From Hyphomicrobiales bacterium (lineage in GTDB: Bacteria; Pseudomonadota; Alphaproteobacteria; Rhizobiales; Rhodobiaceae): 64,000 bases of DNA. Position 1 is the stretch's first letter; each line of letters begins with the position of its first letter. The notes under the pieces are model-generated. The model had not been told where the DNA came from. It saw only the letters and a program-made list of their open reading frames with translations, and made no database searches. Of this stretch, positions 42,872 to 52,248 are shown piece after piece. A program made the translations under genes and the position numbers. The stretch lies in NCBI GenBank assembly GCA_002869065.1, contig PKTR01000002.1, forward strand, positions 1,054,001 through 1,118,000. The letters are read 5' to 3'.

Positions 42872-45052
42872 ATGAGCGACGCGACGGCAGGCGGTGTGCC
42901 TACGACGCAATCGAACGGCCCGGTCGCGGGCGGTTCGGCTGGCGGCGGTGCGCCCGCGGGTGGCGGCGGGCCCGCATTGCCGAGCTTCGGGTCGCTGGTC
43001 GATCTCCTAAAGCGCGGCGATATCGCGCTCGCGCTCGGCGTCATCATGATCCTGGTCGTGCTGATCCTGCCGATGCCGGCGATGATGCTCGACCTCTTCC
43101 TCGCCATCTCGATCATCTTTTCGGTGCTGATCCTGATGACGTCGCTGTTCATCCAGGGACCGCTCGAGTTTTCCGCCTTTCCGACGGTGCTTCTTATCGC
43201 GACGATGCTGCGGCTGGCCCTCAACCTCGCCTCGACCCGCCTCATTCTCGCCTATGGCCATGAGGGCACGGATGCGGCCGGCAGCGTCATCCAGGCCTTC
43301 GGCCATTTCGTGATGCGCGGCAATTTCGTCATCGGCATCATCGTCTTCGCCATCCTGGTGATCGTCAATTTCGTGGTCATCACAAAGGGTTCGGGCCGCA
43401 TCGCCGAAGTCGCCGCCCGCTTCACCCTCGACGCCATGCCGGGCAAGCAGATGGCGATCGATGCCGATCTTTCCGCCGGGCTGATCGATGAGGGCGAAGC
43501 GCGCAAGCGGCGCAGCAATCTGGAAAACGAATCGTCCTTCTTCGGCGCCATGGACGGTGCCTCGAAATTCGTGCGCGGCGACGCGATCGCCGGCCTGCTG
43601 ATTACCTTCATCAACATCATCGGCGGCATCGTCATCGGCGTCGCGCAAATGGACCTGTCGTTCGCCGAGGCCGGCCATGCGTATACGCTGCTGACCGTCG
43701 GTGACGGTCTGGTCAGTCAGATCCCGGCGCTGATCGTGTCGACCGCGGCCGGTCTTCTCGTCTCCAAGGCCGGCGTGCAGGGTGCTGCCGACAAGGCGCT
43801 GTTCCAGCAGCTCTCGGGCTATCCGAAGGCGCTCGGCATGTCGTCTTTCGTGATGGTGGTGATGTCGGTACTGCCGGGCATGCCGATGCTGCCGTTCCTG
43901 GCGCTCGCGGGCGGCGCGGGCGCACTCGCCTATTACGCCGACAAGAGGCACAAGCGCGAAGCGGTTGCCGAAAAGATCGCCGAGGCGAAGGCCGAGCTGC
44001 CGGCGGAACCGGTCGAGCCGCCGATCACCGATTCGCTGAAGATGGACAATCTGCGGCTCGAACTCGGCTACGGGCTGCTGCCGCTGATCAATGGCGGTCA
44101 CGGTGCCGACCGCCTTACCGACCAGATCAAGGCGCTGCGCCGCCAGCTCGCCAGCGATCTCGGTGTGATCATGCCGCCGGTGCGCATCCTCGACAACGTC
44201 CAACTCGAGCCGAACAACTATCTGATCAAGGTGAAGGAGATCGAGGCGGGCAAGGGTCTGGTCTATCCCAACCAGTATATGGTGATGGATCCGATGGGAG
44301 CGCAGATCGACCTGCCGGGCGTGCACACGACCGAGCCGACCTTCGGTCTGCCGGCAACGTGGGTCGACGCCAATCTGCGCGAGGAAGCCTCGATCAAGGG
44401 CTACACGGTGGTCGATCCGGCCACCGTCATCTCGACGCATCTGACCGAGCTGTTGAAGGCGAATATCGCCGAACTCTTGTCCTATGCCGATGTGCAGAAG
44501 CTGCTCAACGACCTGCCGAACGAACAGTCGAAGCTGGTGGAGGACATCGTGCCGACGCAGATCACGGTTTCGGGGATCCAGCGGGTGCTGCAGACGCTTC
44601 TGACCGAGCGGGTGTCGATCCGCGATCTGCCGACCATTCTCGAAGGCATCGCGGAAGCAGTCAGCTATACGCGCTCGTCGCAGCAGATCACCGAGCATGT
44701 GCGCGGCCGGCTGGCGCGGCAGATCTGCGCCCAGCATATGGCGCCGGGCGGCTACCTGCCGTTGATCAGCCTCAGCCCGCAATGGGAACAGGCGTTCGGC
44801 GAAGCGCTTATCGGCGACGGCGAGGACCGCCATCTGGCGATGGCGCCGTCGAAGCTGCAGGAATTCGTCGCCAAGGTGCGGGATTCGTTCGAGGCGGCGG
44901 CGCGCGCCGGCGAGGTGCCGGTGCTTTTGACCTCACCGATGGCGCGGCCCTTCGTGCGCTCCATCGTCGAGCGCTTCCGCTCGCACACCACCGTGCTCAG
45001 CCAGAACGAGATCCACGCGCGGGCGCGGCTGAAGACGATCGGTAGCGTGTAG
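42872..45052 (+). CDS. flhA: Flagellar type III export protein FlhA
   Basis: 726 residues. A Gly/Ala-rich N-terminus precedes about eight membrane spans (~50-330) with the FHIPEP signature GSGRIAEVAARFTLDAMPGK; the cytoplasmic C-terminal domain (~370-726) forms the export nonamer ring. FlhA drives proton-coupled export of flagellar subunits. No other flagellar gene is present in this window, so it stands alone here. Confidence 0.95.
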   Translation: MSDATAGGVPTTQSNGPVAGGSAGGGAPAGGGGPALPSFGSLVDLLKRGDIALALGVIMILVVLILPMPAMMLDLFLAISIIFSVLILMTSLFIQGPLEFSAFPTVLLIATMLRLALNLASTRLILAYGHEGTDAAGSVIQAFGHFVMRGNFVIGIIVFAILVIVNFVVITKGSGRIAEVAARFTLDAMPGKQMAIDADLSAGLIDEGEARKRRSNLENESSFFGAMDGASKFVRGDAIAGLLITFINIIGGIVIGVAQMDLSFAEAGHAYTLLTVGDGLVSQIPALIVSTAAGLLVSKAGVQGAADKALFQQLSGYPKALGMSSFVMVVMSVLPGMPMLPFLALAGGAGALAYYADKRHKREAVAEKIAEAKAELPAEPVEPPITDSLKMDNLRLELGYGLLPLINGGHGADRLTDQIKALRRQLASDLGVIMPPVRILDNVQLEPNNYLIKVKEIEAGKGLVYPNQYMVMDPMGAQIDLPGVHTTEPTFGLPATWVDANLREEASIKGYTVVDPATVISTHLTELLKANIAELLSYADVQKLLNDLPNEQSKLVEDIVPTQITVSGIQRVLQTLLTERVSIRDLPTILEGIAEAVSYTRSSQQITEHVRGRLARQICAQHMAPGGYLPLISLSPQWEQAFGEALIGDGEDRHLAMAPSKLQEFVAKVRDSFEAAARAGEVPVLLTSPMARPFVRSIVERFRSHTTVLSQNEIHARARLKTIGSV

Positions 45053-45097
45053 GCGCTACGCACTTCGCGCAGGCGCTACGCTTTCCGGCCCGCTGAA

Positions 45098-45622
45098 TTA
45101 GCCGGCGATTTCCGAAAATTCGATATCGACCATGATGTCGTGGGCGATGTGTTCGAGCGCATCGCGCACGGTGTCGAGTTCGAGGCCATCGGGAACGATG
45201 ATTTCGGCCTCGGCCGAGAACAGCGCTTCGCCCGACATTGAGCCGGCGAAGACCCTGGTGCGCAGTTCCTCGACGCTGACGCCGTGCTGGGCGAGCGCGG
45301 CGGCGACGTCGCGGACGATGCCGGCCTGGTCCTGGCCGGTTACCTCGAGATGCACCTTGCTGCCGGTCAACACCTGGGACGGTGCGTTGTGGCGGATGCT
45401 GACGGAGATACCGTGTTCGGAAAGCGCCTCGAGTGCGGTTTCGAGCCCGGTTGCCTTGTCATCGGGCACGGCGACGCGGACGATGCCGGCGAACTCGCCG
45501 CCGAGACGCGCCATGGCGCTGTCGATCCAGTTGCCGCCATTGTTGGCAACCGTATCGGCGACGGAGCGGACCAGACCCGGCCGGTCGGGGGCAATCACGG
45601 TCAGGATGATTTCGATGGTCAT
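45098..45622 (-). CDS. ACT-domain protein, GcvR-like
   Basis: 174 residues with two ACT domains: IILTVIAPDRPGLVRSVADT (~5-75) and HLEVTGQDQAGIVRDVAAAL (~90-170). This is the layout of the glycine cleavage system repressor GcvR, which acts by protein contact rather than by DNA binding. Ligand and partner cannot be told; convergent with flhA. Confidence 0.85.
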   Translation of the reverse strand: MTIEIILTVIAPDRPGLVRSVADTVANNGGNWIDSAMARLGGEFAGIVRVAVPDDKATGLETALEALSEHGISVSIRHNAPSQVLTGSKVHLEVTGQDQAGIVRDVAAALAQHGVSVEELRTRVFAGSMSGEALFSAEAEIIVPDGLELDTVRDALEHIAHDIMVDIEFSEIAG

Positions 45623-45857
45623 GGCGGCGCTTCTCCCGGTTTCCGTCGTTCGTTGCGCGCCTTTTAACGGGCCGGCTGCACCGGCGCGAGCGCGTTCGCG
45701 ACGTTTGCCGCGATTGTTGCGTCATCACACGGCGGAAACAAGACGCAATCGGCCGCGCGTCCGGTGCAGGGCATCATTGCTTTGCCGAAGGCTTCTTCAT
45801 GCCGTGGATACGGGTTAGAACGCGACCTGACGAAACCCGACAAGCGAGGCCGCAGAC

Positions 45858-46451
45858 GTGAGCGACGGCGAAGAACTGACCGATGTCCCCGCCGGCAAGA
45901 TGGCGACGGTGATCACCCATCTGGAGATGACGGCGCTGCCGGATCTGCCCGACGCGCCGCTGCCCGATGGCATCACGCTGCAGCATTTCGTCAAGCCGGA
46001 TCTCACCTGGTACCGCGATCTGCAGCGCCGGGTCGGCGAACCGTGGCTGTGGTATCTGCGTCCGGCGATGGACGATGCCGCGCTGTCGGCGATCATTCAT
46101 GACGACCGGGTCGAGGTGCATGCGCTGATGGCCGATGGTCGGGCCGAAGGTATCGTCGAACTCGACAAGCGCGTTCCCGGCGAAGTGGAGCTTGCCTATT
46201 TCGGCGTCACGCCGGCGATGATCGGCCGCGGCACGGGACGGGCGATGATGACGGCGACGCTCAGGCTGGCATTTGCAGACGACCCGAAGCGGGTGTGGGT
46301 GCATACGTGCACGGCCGACCATCCGGCGGCGCTCGGCTTCTATCTCCGCTCGGGCTTTCGGGCCACCAAGCGGCAATTCGGGCTCGACGACGACCCGCGC
46401 GCCATCGGCGTGCTGCCGGTCGATGCCGCGCCGCATATCCCCTTCATCTGA
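45858..46451 (+). CDS. GNAT-family N-acetyltransferase
   Basis: 197 residues from the GTG at 45858, which has GAGG 8 nt before; an ATG at 45900 lacks a site. The GNAT acetyl-CoA loop (MIGRGTGRAMMTATL) and the following VWVHTCTADHPAALGFYLRSGF are clear. Substrate unknown. Confidence 0.88.
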   Translation: MSDGEELTDVPAGKMATVITHLEMTALPDLPDAPLPDGITLQHFVKPDLTWYRDLQRRVGEPWLWYLRPAMDDAALSAIIHDDRVEVHALMADGRAEGIVELDKRVPGEVELAYFGVTPAMIGRGTGRAMMTATLRLAFADDPKRVWVHTCTADHPAALGFYLRSGFRATKRQFGLDDDPRAIGVLPVDAAPHIPFI

Positions 46452-46459
46452 GGCAGATA

Positions 46460-46479
46460 CCCGCCCCCGCGGGGGCGGG
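46460..46479. other. 20-bp perfect GC palindrome
   Basis: CCCGCCCCCG followed by its reverse complement CGGGGGCGGG, 8 bp after the GNAT stop codon. No T-run follows, so it is not a standard terminator; it could stabilise the mRNA end or act with Rho. Confidence 0.5.
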
Positions 46480-46512
46480 GCTCCATGTCACTGCCCGAGG
46501 TTCGGCAATCAG

Positions 46513-46558
46513 TGCTATAATGGCGCTCTTCGCGGGAGGGGAAACCCTTCCTCGCGAA
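46513..46558 (+). promoter_or_regulatory. Extended -10 promoter and leader hairpin before YbjN-like gene
   Basis: TG-C-TATAAT (46513-46521) is an extended -10 element. About 8 nt later the leader can fold a long hairpin: TTCGCGGGAGGG (46529-46540), GAAA tetraloop, CCCTTCCTCGCGAA (46545-46558) with small bulges. The start codon is 55 nt further on. A structured leader of this kind may affect translation or mRNA life. Confidence 0.45.
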
Positions 46559-46613
46559 AGGCGGCGCGGGCCCGCGAAGCTGTTGCACCTGCCGCCGAAG
46601 GGAGCCACATGAG

Positions 46614-47621
46614 ATGCGTTCCCGCCTGTTTCTTTCCCATCTGTTCGCTGCCGGCGGTCTTTCGCTGTTGATCGTCGGAGCCTTTCTCGCCGGGCCGGTG
46701 TTCGCCGAGCCCGTCGGCGTCACCCGCGAGGCGGTGGTGGAGGTTCTCAATGTCCTCAAACTGCCGGTGACCCTGCGCACGAGCGAGGCCGGTACGCCGG
46801 CCATCGACACGACGATCGGCGATGTCGCGACGACGCTGCAGCTCGGCGACTGCTCCGGCGAGCCCGCGGTCTGCAAGGACGTTGCCTTCATCGCCACTTT
46901 CGACGAGACCGAGGTGCCCGACATTGCCGGCGCGGTGGCGCGCAACGGCACATGGTCGTTCGCCAAGACCTTCATCGATCCCGATGCCGGGGTGCCCGGC
47001 GCGGAGATGGCGTTGACGCTTGTCTCCGGCGATCTGCAACTTCGCCTGTCGGCGGCGGTTGATCTGTGGCGCTCACTGACCACAGGTCTGGTTGAGGGCT
47101 TCCCGGCCGAGCCGCAGGAGAGCGTTCTTTCCGATACGGTGCTGACCAGCGCCATGATGACATCGCCGGCGATGGTCGGCGCCCTGTTTGCGCCGAAGGA
47201 GGATGTGCCGGAGCGGCAGAAACTGTGGTCGGTGCGGTCCGAGACGCTGGTCGAGATGCTAAAAAAACTCGGCTATGAGGTCAGCCCGGCCAATGATGAC
47301 GGCAGCATGCTGTGGGTCGAGGTCGCCGGGTTGCGAGGTTTGCTCAGCCCGCGTTTCTGCAACGAAAAATTCAAGCATTGCGGGCTGCTGTCGATCGTCC
47401 ATGTGCGCGAGGCACGCGGCGACGAAACCAACGAGGCGCTGAACGAGTTCAACGTCACGGAATGGTTCGTGCGGGCGTTCTTCGCCGAGGACGGACGGCT
47501 GATCTTTTCCTTCGACGCGCCGGTCTTTGAAGGTATGAGCCTCGCCGACCTCGACCGCTATCTGTCGGTCTGGCAGGGCACGGTGGTCGGCTTCGAGGAC
47601 TTCATGGACGAGCGGGAATAG
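46614..47621 (+). CDS. Exported YbjN-like protein with two repeats
   Basis: 335 residues with an AGGGAG site. Signal peptide ~1-32 (GAFLAGPVFA). Two halves (about 36-165 and 200-325) each show the YbjN-type alternation of a helix, strands and a long helix, with WSFAKTFID and WFVRAFFAEDG as matching segments. YbjN-domain proteins are chaperone-like or sensory-regulator modules; here the location is periplasmic. Function unknown. Confidence 0.6.
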   Translation: MRSRLFLSHLFAAGGLSLLIVGAFLAGPVFAEPVGVTREAVVEVLNVLKLPVTLRTSEAGTPAIDTTIGDVATTLQLGDCSGEPAVCKDVAFIATFDETEVPDIAGAVARNGTWSFAKTFIDPDAGVPGAEMALTLVSGDLQLRLSAAVDLWRSLTTGLVEGFPAEPQESVLSDTVLTSAMMTSPAMVGALFAPKEDVPERQKLWSVRSETLVEMLKKLGYEVSPANDDGSMLWVEVAGLRGLLSPRFCNEKFKHCGLLSIVHVREARGDETNEALNEFNVTEWFVRAFFAEDGRLIFSFDAPVFEGMSLADLDRYLSVWQGTVVGFEDFMDERE

Positions 47622-47622
47622 A

Positions 47623-47667
47623 GCGTATTCCCGAAAAGTGGGCACCGGTTTTCGGACAAGAATACGC
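47623..47667. repeat. Dispersed palindromic repeat, family 1 copy c
   Basis: GCGTATT at the left and AATACGC at the right frame a core CCCGAAAAGTGGGCACCGG and TTTTCGGACAAG. A partial echo (GCGTATTCCCG) follows at about 47679. It sits between the convergent YbjN-like gene and mtnA. Confidence 0.78.
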
Positions 47668-47726
47668 GGAGAAAAAGCAGCGTATTCCCGGACCGAAGGT
47701 CGGTGTCGGCGAACGTGGGTATCCGC

Positions 47727-48824
47727 TCAGACGACGCGTTCCGGGAACAGCGCGGCAATCGCCTCGCGGTTTGCCGCGCACACGCCGCGCTCGGTGATGA
47801 GCCCGGTGACGAGGCGCGCCGGCGTGACGTCGAAGGCCGGGTTCGCCGCACCCGACCCTTCGGCCAGAATGGCGATGGTCTCGACGTCGCCCTGTTCCGT
47901 CAGACCGGTCAGGTGGGTGACCTCGGTCGCGTCGCGTTCCTCGATGGGGATTTCGGCAAGGCCATCCGACAGCCGGAAATCGATCGTCGGCGAGGGCAGG
48001 GCGACATAGAACGGGATGCCGTTGTCGTGGGCCGCAAGCGCTTTCAGATAGGTGCCGATCTTGTTGCAGACGTCGCCCGACGCGGTGGTGCGGTCGGTGC
48101 CGGTGATCACCAGATCGACCTTGCCGTGCTGCATCAGATGGCCGCCGGCATTATCGACGATGAGGGTGTGCGGCACGCCGTGATGGGCGAGTTCCCAGGC
48201 GGTCAGCGAGGCGCCCTGATTGCGCGGGCGGGTCTCGTCGACCCAGACATGGACGGGGATGCCCTCGTCATGCGCCATGTAGACGGGTGCCGTCGCCGTG
48301 CCCCAGTCGACCGTGGCAAGCCAGCCGGCATTGCAGTGGGTGAGGATATTGACCGGTTCGCCGGCCGGCTTCTTCGCGGCGATCTCGCGGATGATTGCGA
48401 GCCCGTTGCGGCCGATGCCGGCGTTGATCTCGACGTCCTCGTCGCAGATCTCTGCAGCGCGCTTGTAGGCGGCGGCCGCGCGGTCATCCGGCGCGAGGGG
48501 GGCGAGCACCTGGCGCATCTCGCCGAGCGCCCACAAAAGGTTGATCGCGGTCGGCCGGGTCGCGGCGAGCACCTTTTCGGCCGTATCCAGGCCGGCATCG
48601 CTCGGATCGGCGCGCATGGCGAGCGCGACGCCATAGGCTGCCGTTGCTCCGATCAGCGGCGCGCCGCGCACTTGCATCACCTTGATGGCGTGCGCCGCGT
48701 CTTCCAGCGTCTTCAGCGGCACGGTGGTGAAGACATGCGGGAAGCGGGTCTGGTCGATGATCGTGACCGTCCAGCCGTCGTCGTCGAGCCAGATCGTGCG
48801 ATAGGGCGTTCCGTCGATCTTCAT
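47727..48824 (-). CDS. mtnA: S-methyl-5-thioribose-1-phosphate isomerase MtnA
   Basis: 365 residues from the ATG at 48824 ([13 protein letters not shown]); the frame extends upstream into the lipoprotein gene. Catalytic C164 in ILTHCNAGW and Asp in [12 protein letters not shown] are present, as is the RGAPLIG motif. It isomerises methylthioribose-1-phosphate in the methionine salvage pathway. No other salvage gene lies nearby. Last gene of the ybaK - lipoprotein - mtnA run (gaps 14 and 16 bp). Confidence 0.94.
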   Translation of the reverse strand: MKIDGTPYRTIWLDDDGWTVTIIDQTRFPHVFTTVPLKTLEDAAHAIKVMQVRGAPLIGATAAYGVALAMRADPSDAGLDTAEKVLAATRPTAINLLWALGEMRQVLAPLAPDDRAAAAYKRAAEICDEDVEINAGIGRNGLAIIREIAAKKPAGEPVNILTHCNAGWLATVDWGTATAPVYMAHDEGIPVHVWVDETRPRNQGASLTAWELAHHGVPHTLIVDNAGGHLMQHGKVDLVITGTDRTTASGDVCNKIGTYLKALAAHDNGIPFYVALPSPTIDFRLSDGLAEIPIEERDATEVTHLTGLTEQGDVETIAILAEGSGAANPAFDVTPARLVTGLITERGVCAANREAIAALFPERVV

Positions 48825-48840
48825 GGAAAAGTCCTTTTTC

Positions 48841-49350
48841 TCAATCGAAGTGGCCGAAGACCAGATAGGTGCGCTCGTGCCAGACAAGCTTGGCGAAACC
48901 GGCGGTGCTTGCGGGCGCGCAGGCCGAGGGCGTGAAGCCCTGCGGGATCATCGCCTGAACCTCGGCCCGCAATTCATGCGACGCCATGATATCGAGCCCG
49001 CTGGTACGCCGGAAGGAGGCGTATTTCACGCCCGCCTTGCTGGCCAGCACGATCGTCCACTCCATCTCGTCGCCGCGATAGCCGGCGTCGGCGAGCGCGG
49101 TGTTGATGCGCGTGCTGTCGGGTTCATTCGGCTCAACGGTGGTGTGATAGGGGTAGAGCACGCAGGCGGTATCGGGCTTTTCGTCGGTCAGTGCGGCGAG
49201 GCGCGCGGTCGCGCCGACAGCGATTGCTTCCAGCGCGTCTTTCTTGACGACGGGCTCCTCGCTGCCGCAGCCGGCAAGCGCTATGGCAACGCCTGCTGCC
49301 CATAAGGCAGTGCGAAGGGTGCGCGGGATGGCGGCGGGGCGATGTTTCAT
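48841..49350 (-). CDS. Predicted lipoprotein, unknown function
   Basis: 169 residues from the ATG at 49350. Lipoprotein signal with lipobox IALAGC (Cys ~27). The mature part has two further Cys (ACVLYPYHT and SACAPAS) likely to pair, and ends [14 protein letters not shown]. No family recognised. It lies between ybaK and mtnA in one operon. Confidence 0.72.
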   Translation of the reverse strand: MKHRPAAIPRTLRTALWAAGVAIALAGCGSEEPVVKKDALEAIAVGATARLAALTDEKPDTACVLYPYHTTVEPNEPDSTRINTALADAGYRGDEMEWTIVLASKAGVKYASFRRTSGLDIMASHELRAEVQAMIPQGFTPSACAPASTAGFAKLVWHERTYLVFGHFD

Positions 49351-49364
49351 CTGACTATCCTGCG

Positions 49365-49850
49365 TCACGCCGGTTTCTTCACGCCGAGTACATGGGCGCC
49401 GGTCGCCTGTTCGAGCGCTTTCGGATCGACCGAGAAAACGCAGCGCGGGGTGCCGGCTGCCGCCCACACCACGTCGAAGGCAATCAAATCCTCGTCCATG
49501 TAGGTGGCGAGCGGCGCGTCGTGGCCGATCGGCGGGATGCCGCCGATGGCGTAGCCGGTCAGCGCGCGCACATCGTTGGCGTCGGGGCGCTTCAGCTTTT
49601 CGCCGAGGTGGGCGGCGACGCCCTTTTCATCGACCCGGTTCGCCCCGGAAACGAGGAACAGATACGGCGTGTCGGTGTCGCGGCCGCGAAAGATCAGTGA
49701 TTTGACGATCTGTCCGACGGTGCACTGGCAGGCGGCGGCGGCTTCATCCGCCGTGCGGGTCGAATCCGGCATCTCGAGCACGGTCACGGCAAGGCCTGCG
49801 GCACCGGCGGCATCGGCTACCTTTTGCGCGCTTTTCGGCAATTCGGACAT
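49365..49850 (-). CDS. YbaK/EbsC-type aminoacyl-tRNA editing domain protein
   Basis: 161 residues, single editing domain: VGQIVKSLIFRG with the catalytic Lys, GVAAHLGEKLKRP, and the GIPPIGH glycine-rich loop. These free-standing proteins hydrolyse mischarged tRNAs (for example Ala- or Cys-tRNAPro). The substrate specificity cannot be read. First gene of the run to mtnA. Confidence 0.9.
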   Translation of the reverse strand: MSELPKSAQKVADAAGAAGLAVTVLEMPDSTRTADEAAAACQCTVGQIVKSLIFRGRDTDTPYLFLVSGANRVDEKGVAAHLGEKLKRPDANDVRALTGYAIGGIPPIGHDAPLATYMDEDLIAFDVVWAAAGTPRCVFSVDPKALEQATGAHVLGVKKPA

Positions 49851-49996
49851 TGGTGGAACCTCGGGTCGCTTGCGGGCGGTAACCTTAAAGGCATGGCCGG
49901 CAGGGCCGGGAGTGTCAAGCGCGGTAACGATCTGTTAAGAAAAGGAGCGAGGGGCGTGGGTCATGGGTGCGTGACCTGGAGGTCGAGAGGACCGGA

Positions 49997-50830
49997 ATGA
50001 GCGAGATGGACGATAATGTCGTGCCGCACGCGCGCGTGCGCAGTTTGCGCGATGCGGTTCGCAAGGCACGTCTGGCCGAAGTCGAGCGCGACGATGCGAT
50101 CGAGGAGCGGCGCGAAACCGAGGTGACCCGGCTCGATCTTCTGCTCGAGGATCTGAAAGCCGTCATCGACGAGATTCCGACCGGCGACGAACGCTTCGTT
50201 TTCGAGATCACGCGCGGGACCGCGCCGCGCCTGTGGGTCGACGCGACCGCGCATGTGGCGGTTGCCCGCGATGCCCGTACCTATCGTTTCCTGTCCGACA
50301 CCCGGCTCGGCCGGGTCGTGCTCGCCGAGAGCGACGACATGGAACTCGTTTCCGAACGGGTCACCACCTATGTCGCCGACCGCATGGTCGAGCGCGAACG
50401 TGCCATCGAGGCCGACTGGCAGGTGCAGCGGCTGAACGAAAAGGCGGCCGCCGAGGCCGAGGAAGCGGCGAAGGCTCTGGCTGCCGCCAAGGAAGCCGGC
50501 GACGAGCCGGTTGCCGAGAAGCAGCCGACGGGCGGAGGCGGCACCGTGCTCGGGCTGGTGCTCGGTGCGCTGATCGGCGCAGCGGCGTTGGCGGGATATC
50601 TGCACTATGCCGGCATCGTCGACATGGTGAAGCTGCTCAATCTGCCGACGACCTTCCCGGCAGAAAGCGCTTCGACGGAGACCCCGGCACCGGCTGTTGG
50701 CGAACCGGCAACCGGTTCGGAAACCGCTGCCCCGCAGGGCTCGTTCCCGGCAATTCCGCATGAGGCGACCAAGGATGCCGCCGAAAGCGCCACGGGCGGC
50801 CCGGCTGCGGAAACCGCGCCGGCGCAGTAG
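49997..50830 (+). CDS. Single-span membrane protein with coiled-coil region, unknown
   Basis: 277 residues from the ATG at 49997 with GAGAGG in front. The N-terminal ~150 residues are soluble and charged (coiled-coil-like 25-60, then RFVFEITRGTAPRLWVD). An Ala/Glu-rich helix (~145-175) is followed by one membrane span (~185-205) and an Ala/Pro/Thr-rich C-terminal tail. It resembles a widespread but uncharacterised alphaproteobacterial protein; no function is suggested. Confidence 0.75.
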   Translation: MSEMDDNVVPHARVRSLRDAVRKARLAEVERDDAIEERRETEVTRLDLLLEDLKAVIDEIPTGDERFVFEITRGTAPRLWVDATAHVAVARDARTYRFLSDTRLGRVVLAESDDMELVSERVTTYVADRMVERERAIEADWQVQRLNEKAAAEAEEAAKALAAAKEAGDEPVAEKQPTGGGGTVLGLVLGALIGAAALAGYLHYAGIVDMVKLLNLPTTFPAESASTETPAPAVGEPATGSETAAPQGSFPAIPHEATKDAAESATGGPAAETAPAQ

Positions 50831-50856
50831 GGTTCTGTTGCCGGTGGCTTTTTCTT

Positions 50857-51219
50857 GTCATCCTCCGGCTTGACCGGAGGAACGCCCTCGACTCGGGTCG
50901 ACGTGCATTTGCGCGCCTGATGTCGCATGTTCCTCCTTGCCAAGATTCTTGACCACCATTCCCGTTGCCGACCGATCCTCCGGTCAAGCCGGAGGATGAC
51001 GTGAGCGGGTGATGGGCGCACCGCGCCTGAAAGCGGGCATCCCCTTGACTCCAATCACTCCACGTCATCCCGGACAAGCCGCGAAGCGGCGCGATCCGGG
51101 ATCCAATGGCGGATGAACAGAGTGGAGCGGTCGCGCGTGGCGCGCGATGCTTGCCGCAGTTCGCACCGGCAAAGCGTTTCGACAGGGGCAATGGGCCCCG
51201 GCTCAAGGCCGGGGTGACG
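50857..51219. repeat. Cluster of REP-like extragenic palindromes
   Basis: A 495-bp gene-free stretch holds four palindromic units. GTCATCCTCCGGCTTGACCG... (50857-50881) recurs as an exact 25-bp inverted copy at 50976-51000. At about 51066-51101 a hairpin ATCCCGGA / TCCGGGAT encloses GCCGC-GAA-GCGGC. At 51195-51219 is CCCCGGCTCAAGGCCGGGG followed by TGACG. These match the GTCATCCCGGxCAAG type of alphaproteobacterial intergenic repeats. No gene seen here. Confidence 0.8.
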
Positions 51220-51324
51220 CGGAGCATATGGGGCTGCTGCTGTGTTCGCCCACACTTGCCGTATCACGCTCAACGAACCCGAGGACCGCAAGCGCGGAAC
51301 TCACGTGCTAGCGGGTGCCGTCGT

Positions 51325-52236
51325 TCAGGAGAGGGCGCCTTCCGGCGCAAGGCTGCGGACGCGGATTTCCTCGACCGGGCGGTTCGCCTCGGTGAGGCCA
51401 CGTTCGCGCTGGGTCAGCCGCCAGTCCCCCGGGCTTCCCTCGATCTCGATCAGATTGTAGCGCGCTGCCGGGCGGCGTCCGCCGGGCGCGTTCGACGCGG
51501 ACGGGACGCCGACGATCGGGACGGGACCGTCACGGCCCTCGGTCCATTCGAGGTGGTCGCGGTGGGTGTGGCCGTGCAGCACGAGTTCGGCACCGTGGTC
51601 GCGAATGACGTTGCGCAGCCGGCTGGCGCCGACCAGACGGCGATACCAGTCGGCCTTTTCGCGGAACGGCGGATGGTGGATCAGCACGATGCGGCACAGG
51701 CCTTCCCTGCGGCATTGCTCGAGCCGGACGGCGAGGTCGCGCGCCTGGGCGGCATCGAAATGGCCGGTGGCCATGAAGGGCGCGGTGGCGCGGGCGCTGG
51801 ACAGCCCGATGATCGCGGCCGGACCACGGTGGCGCACATAGGGGAAATGCACGCCGGTTGAGACGGCGTTGTCGTCGCACATGAACGGAGCCCAGGCCTG
51901 CAGCGCGCGGCTGCCTGCGCCCGGCACATAGGCGTCGTGATTGCCGGGAACGACGGAGACGTCGGTGGCGGGGCCGAGGCTGTCGAGCCAGGCGCGCGCC
52001 GGACCGAGTTCGGCATCGAGCGCCAGATTGACGAGATCGCCGGTGACGGCGATGTGGTCGGGATGCTCGGCTTTGAGATCGGCGACGAGGCGGTCGAGAT
52101 GGGCGCTGGTGTGGCTGGTGGCGCGGTTGCGGCGCCAGTTCAGATATCCGATCACCCGTTTGGAGGCGAGCTCCATGCGGGTCGGTTCGGGCAGCGGCCC
52201 GAGATGAGGATCGGAGAGGTGCGCCAGACGGAACAT
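51325..52236 (-). CDS. Calcineurin-like metallophosphoesterase
   Basis: 303 residues with all five motifs: SDPHLG (DxH) at ~9, TGDLVN, VPGNHDAY, IHHPPF, and LHGHTHRD. Cytoplasmic, no signal peptide. The family covers cyclic-nucleotide and other phosphodiesterases; the substrate is not determinable. Confidence 0.9.
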   Translation of the reverse strand: MFRLAHLSDPHLGPLPEPTRMELASKRVIGYLNWRRNRATSHTSAHLDRLVADLKAEHPDHIAVTGDLVNLALDAELGPARAWLDSLGPATDVSVVPGNHDAYVPGAGSRALQAWAPFMCDDNAVSTGVHFPYVRHRGPAAIIGLSSARATAPFMATGHFDAAQARDLAVRLEQCRREGLCRIVLIHHPPFREKADWYRRLVGASRLRNVIRDHGAELVLHGHTHRDHLEWTEGRDGPVPIVGVPSASNAPGGRRPAARYNLIEIEGSPGDWRLTQRERGLTEANRPVEEIRVRSLAPEGALS

Positions 52237-52248
52237 GCCTCTGACTTA

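Noticed and set aside
43007-44833. A 608-codon minus-strand frame opposite flhA
   Set aside because: Antisense shadow of flhA; composition is Arg/His/Asp-rich without a recognisable domain.
45053-45080. Direct repeat AGGCGCTACGC after flhA
   Set aside because: Two 11-bp copies only, no structure or T-run; too little to assign a role.
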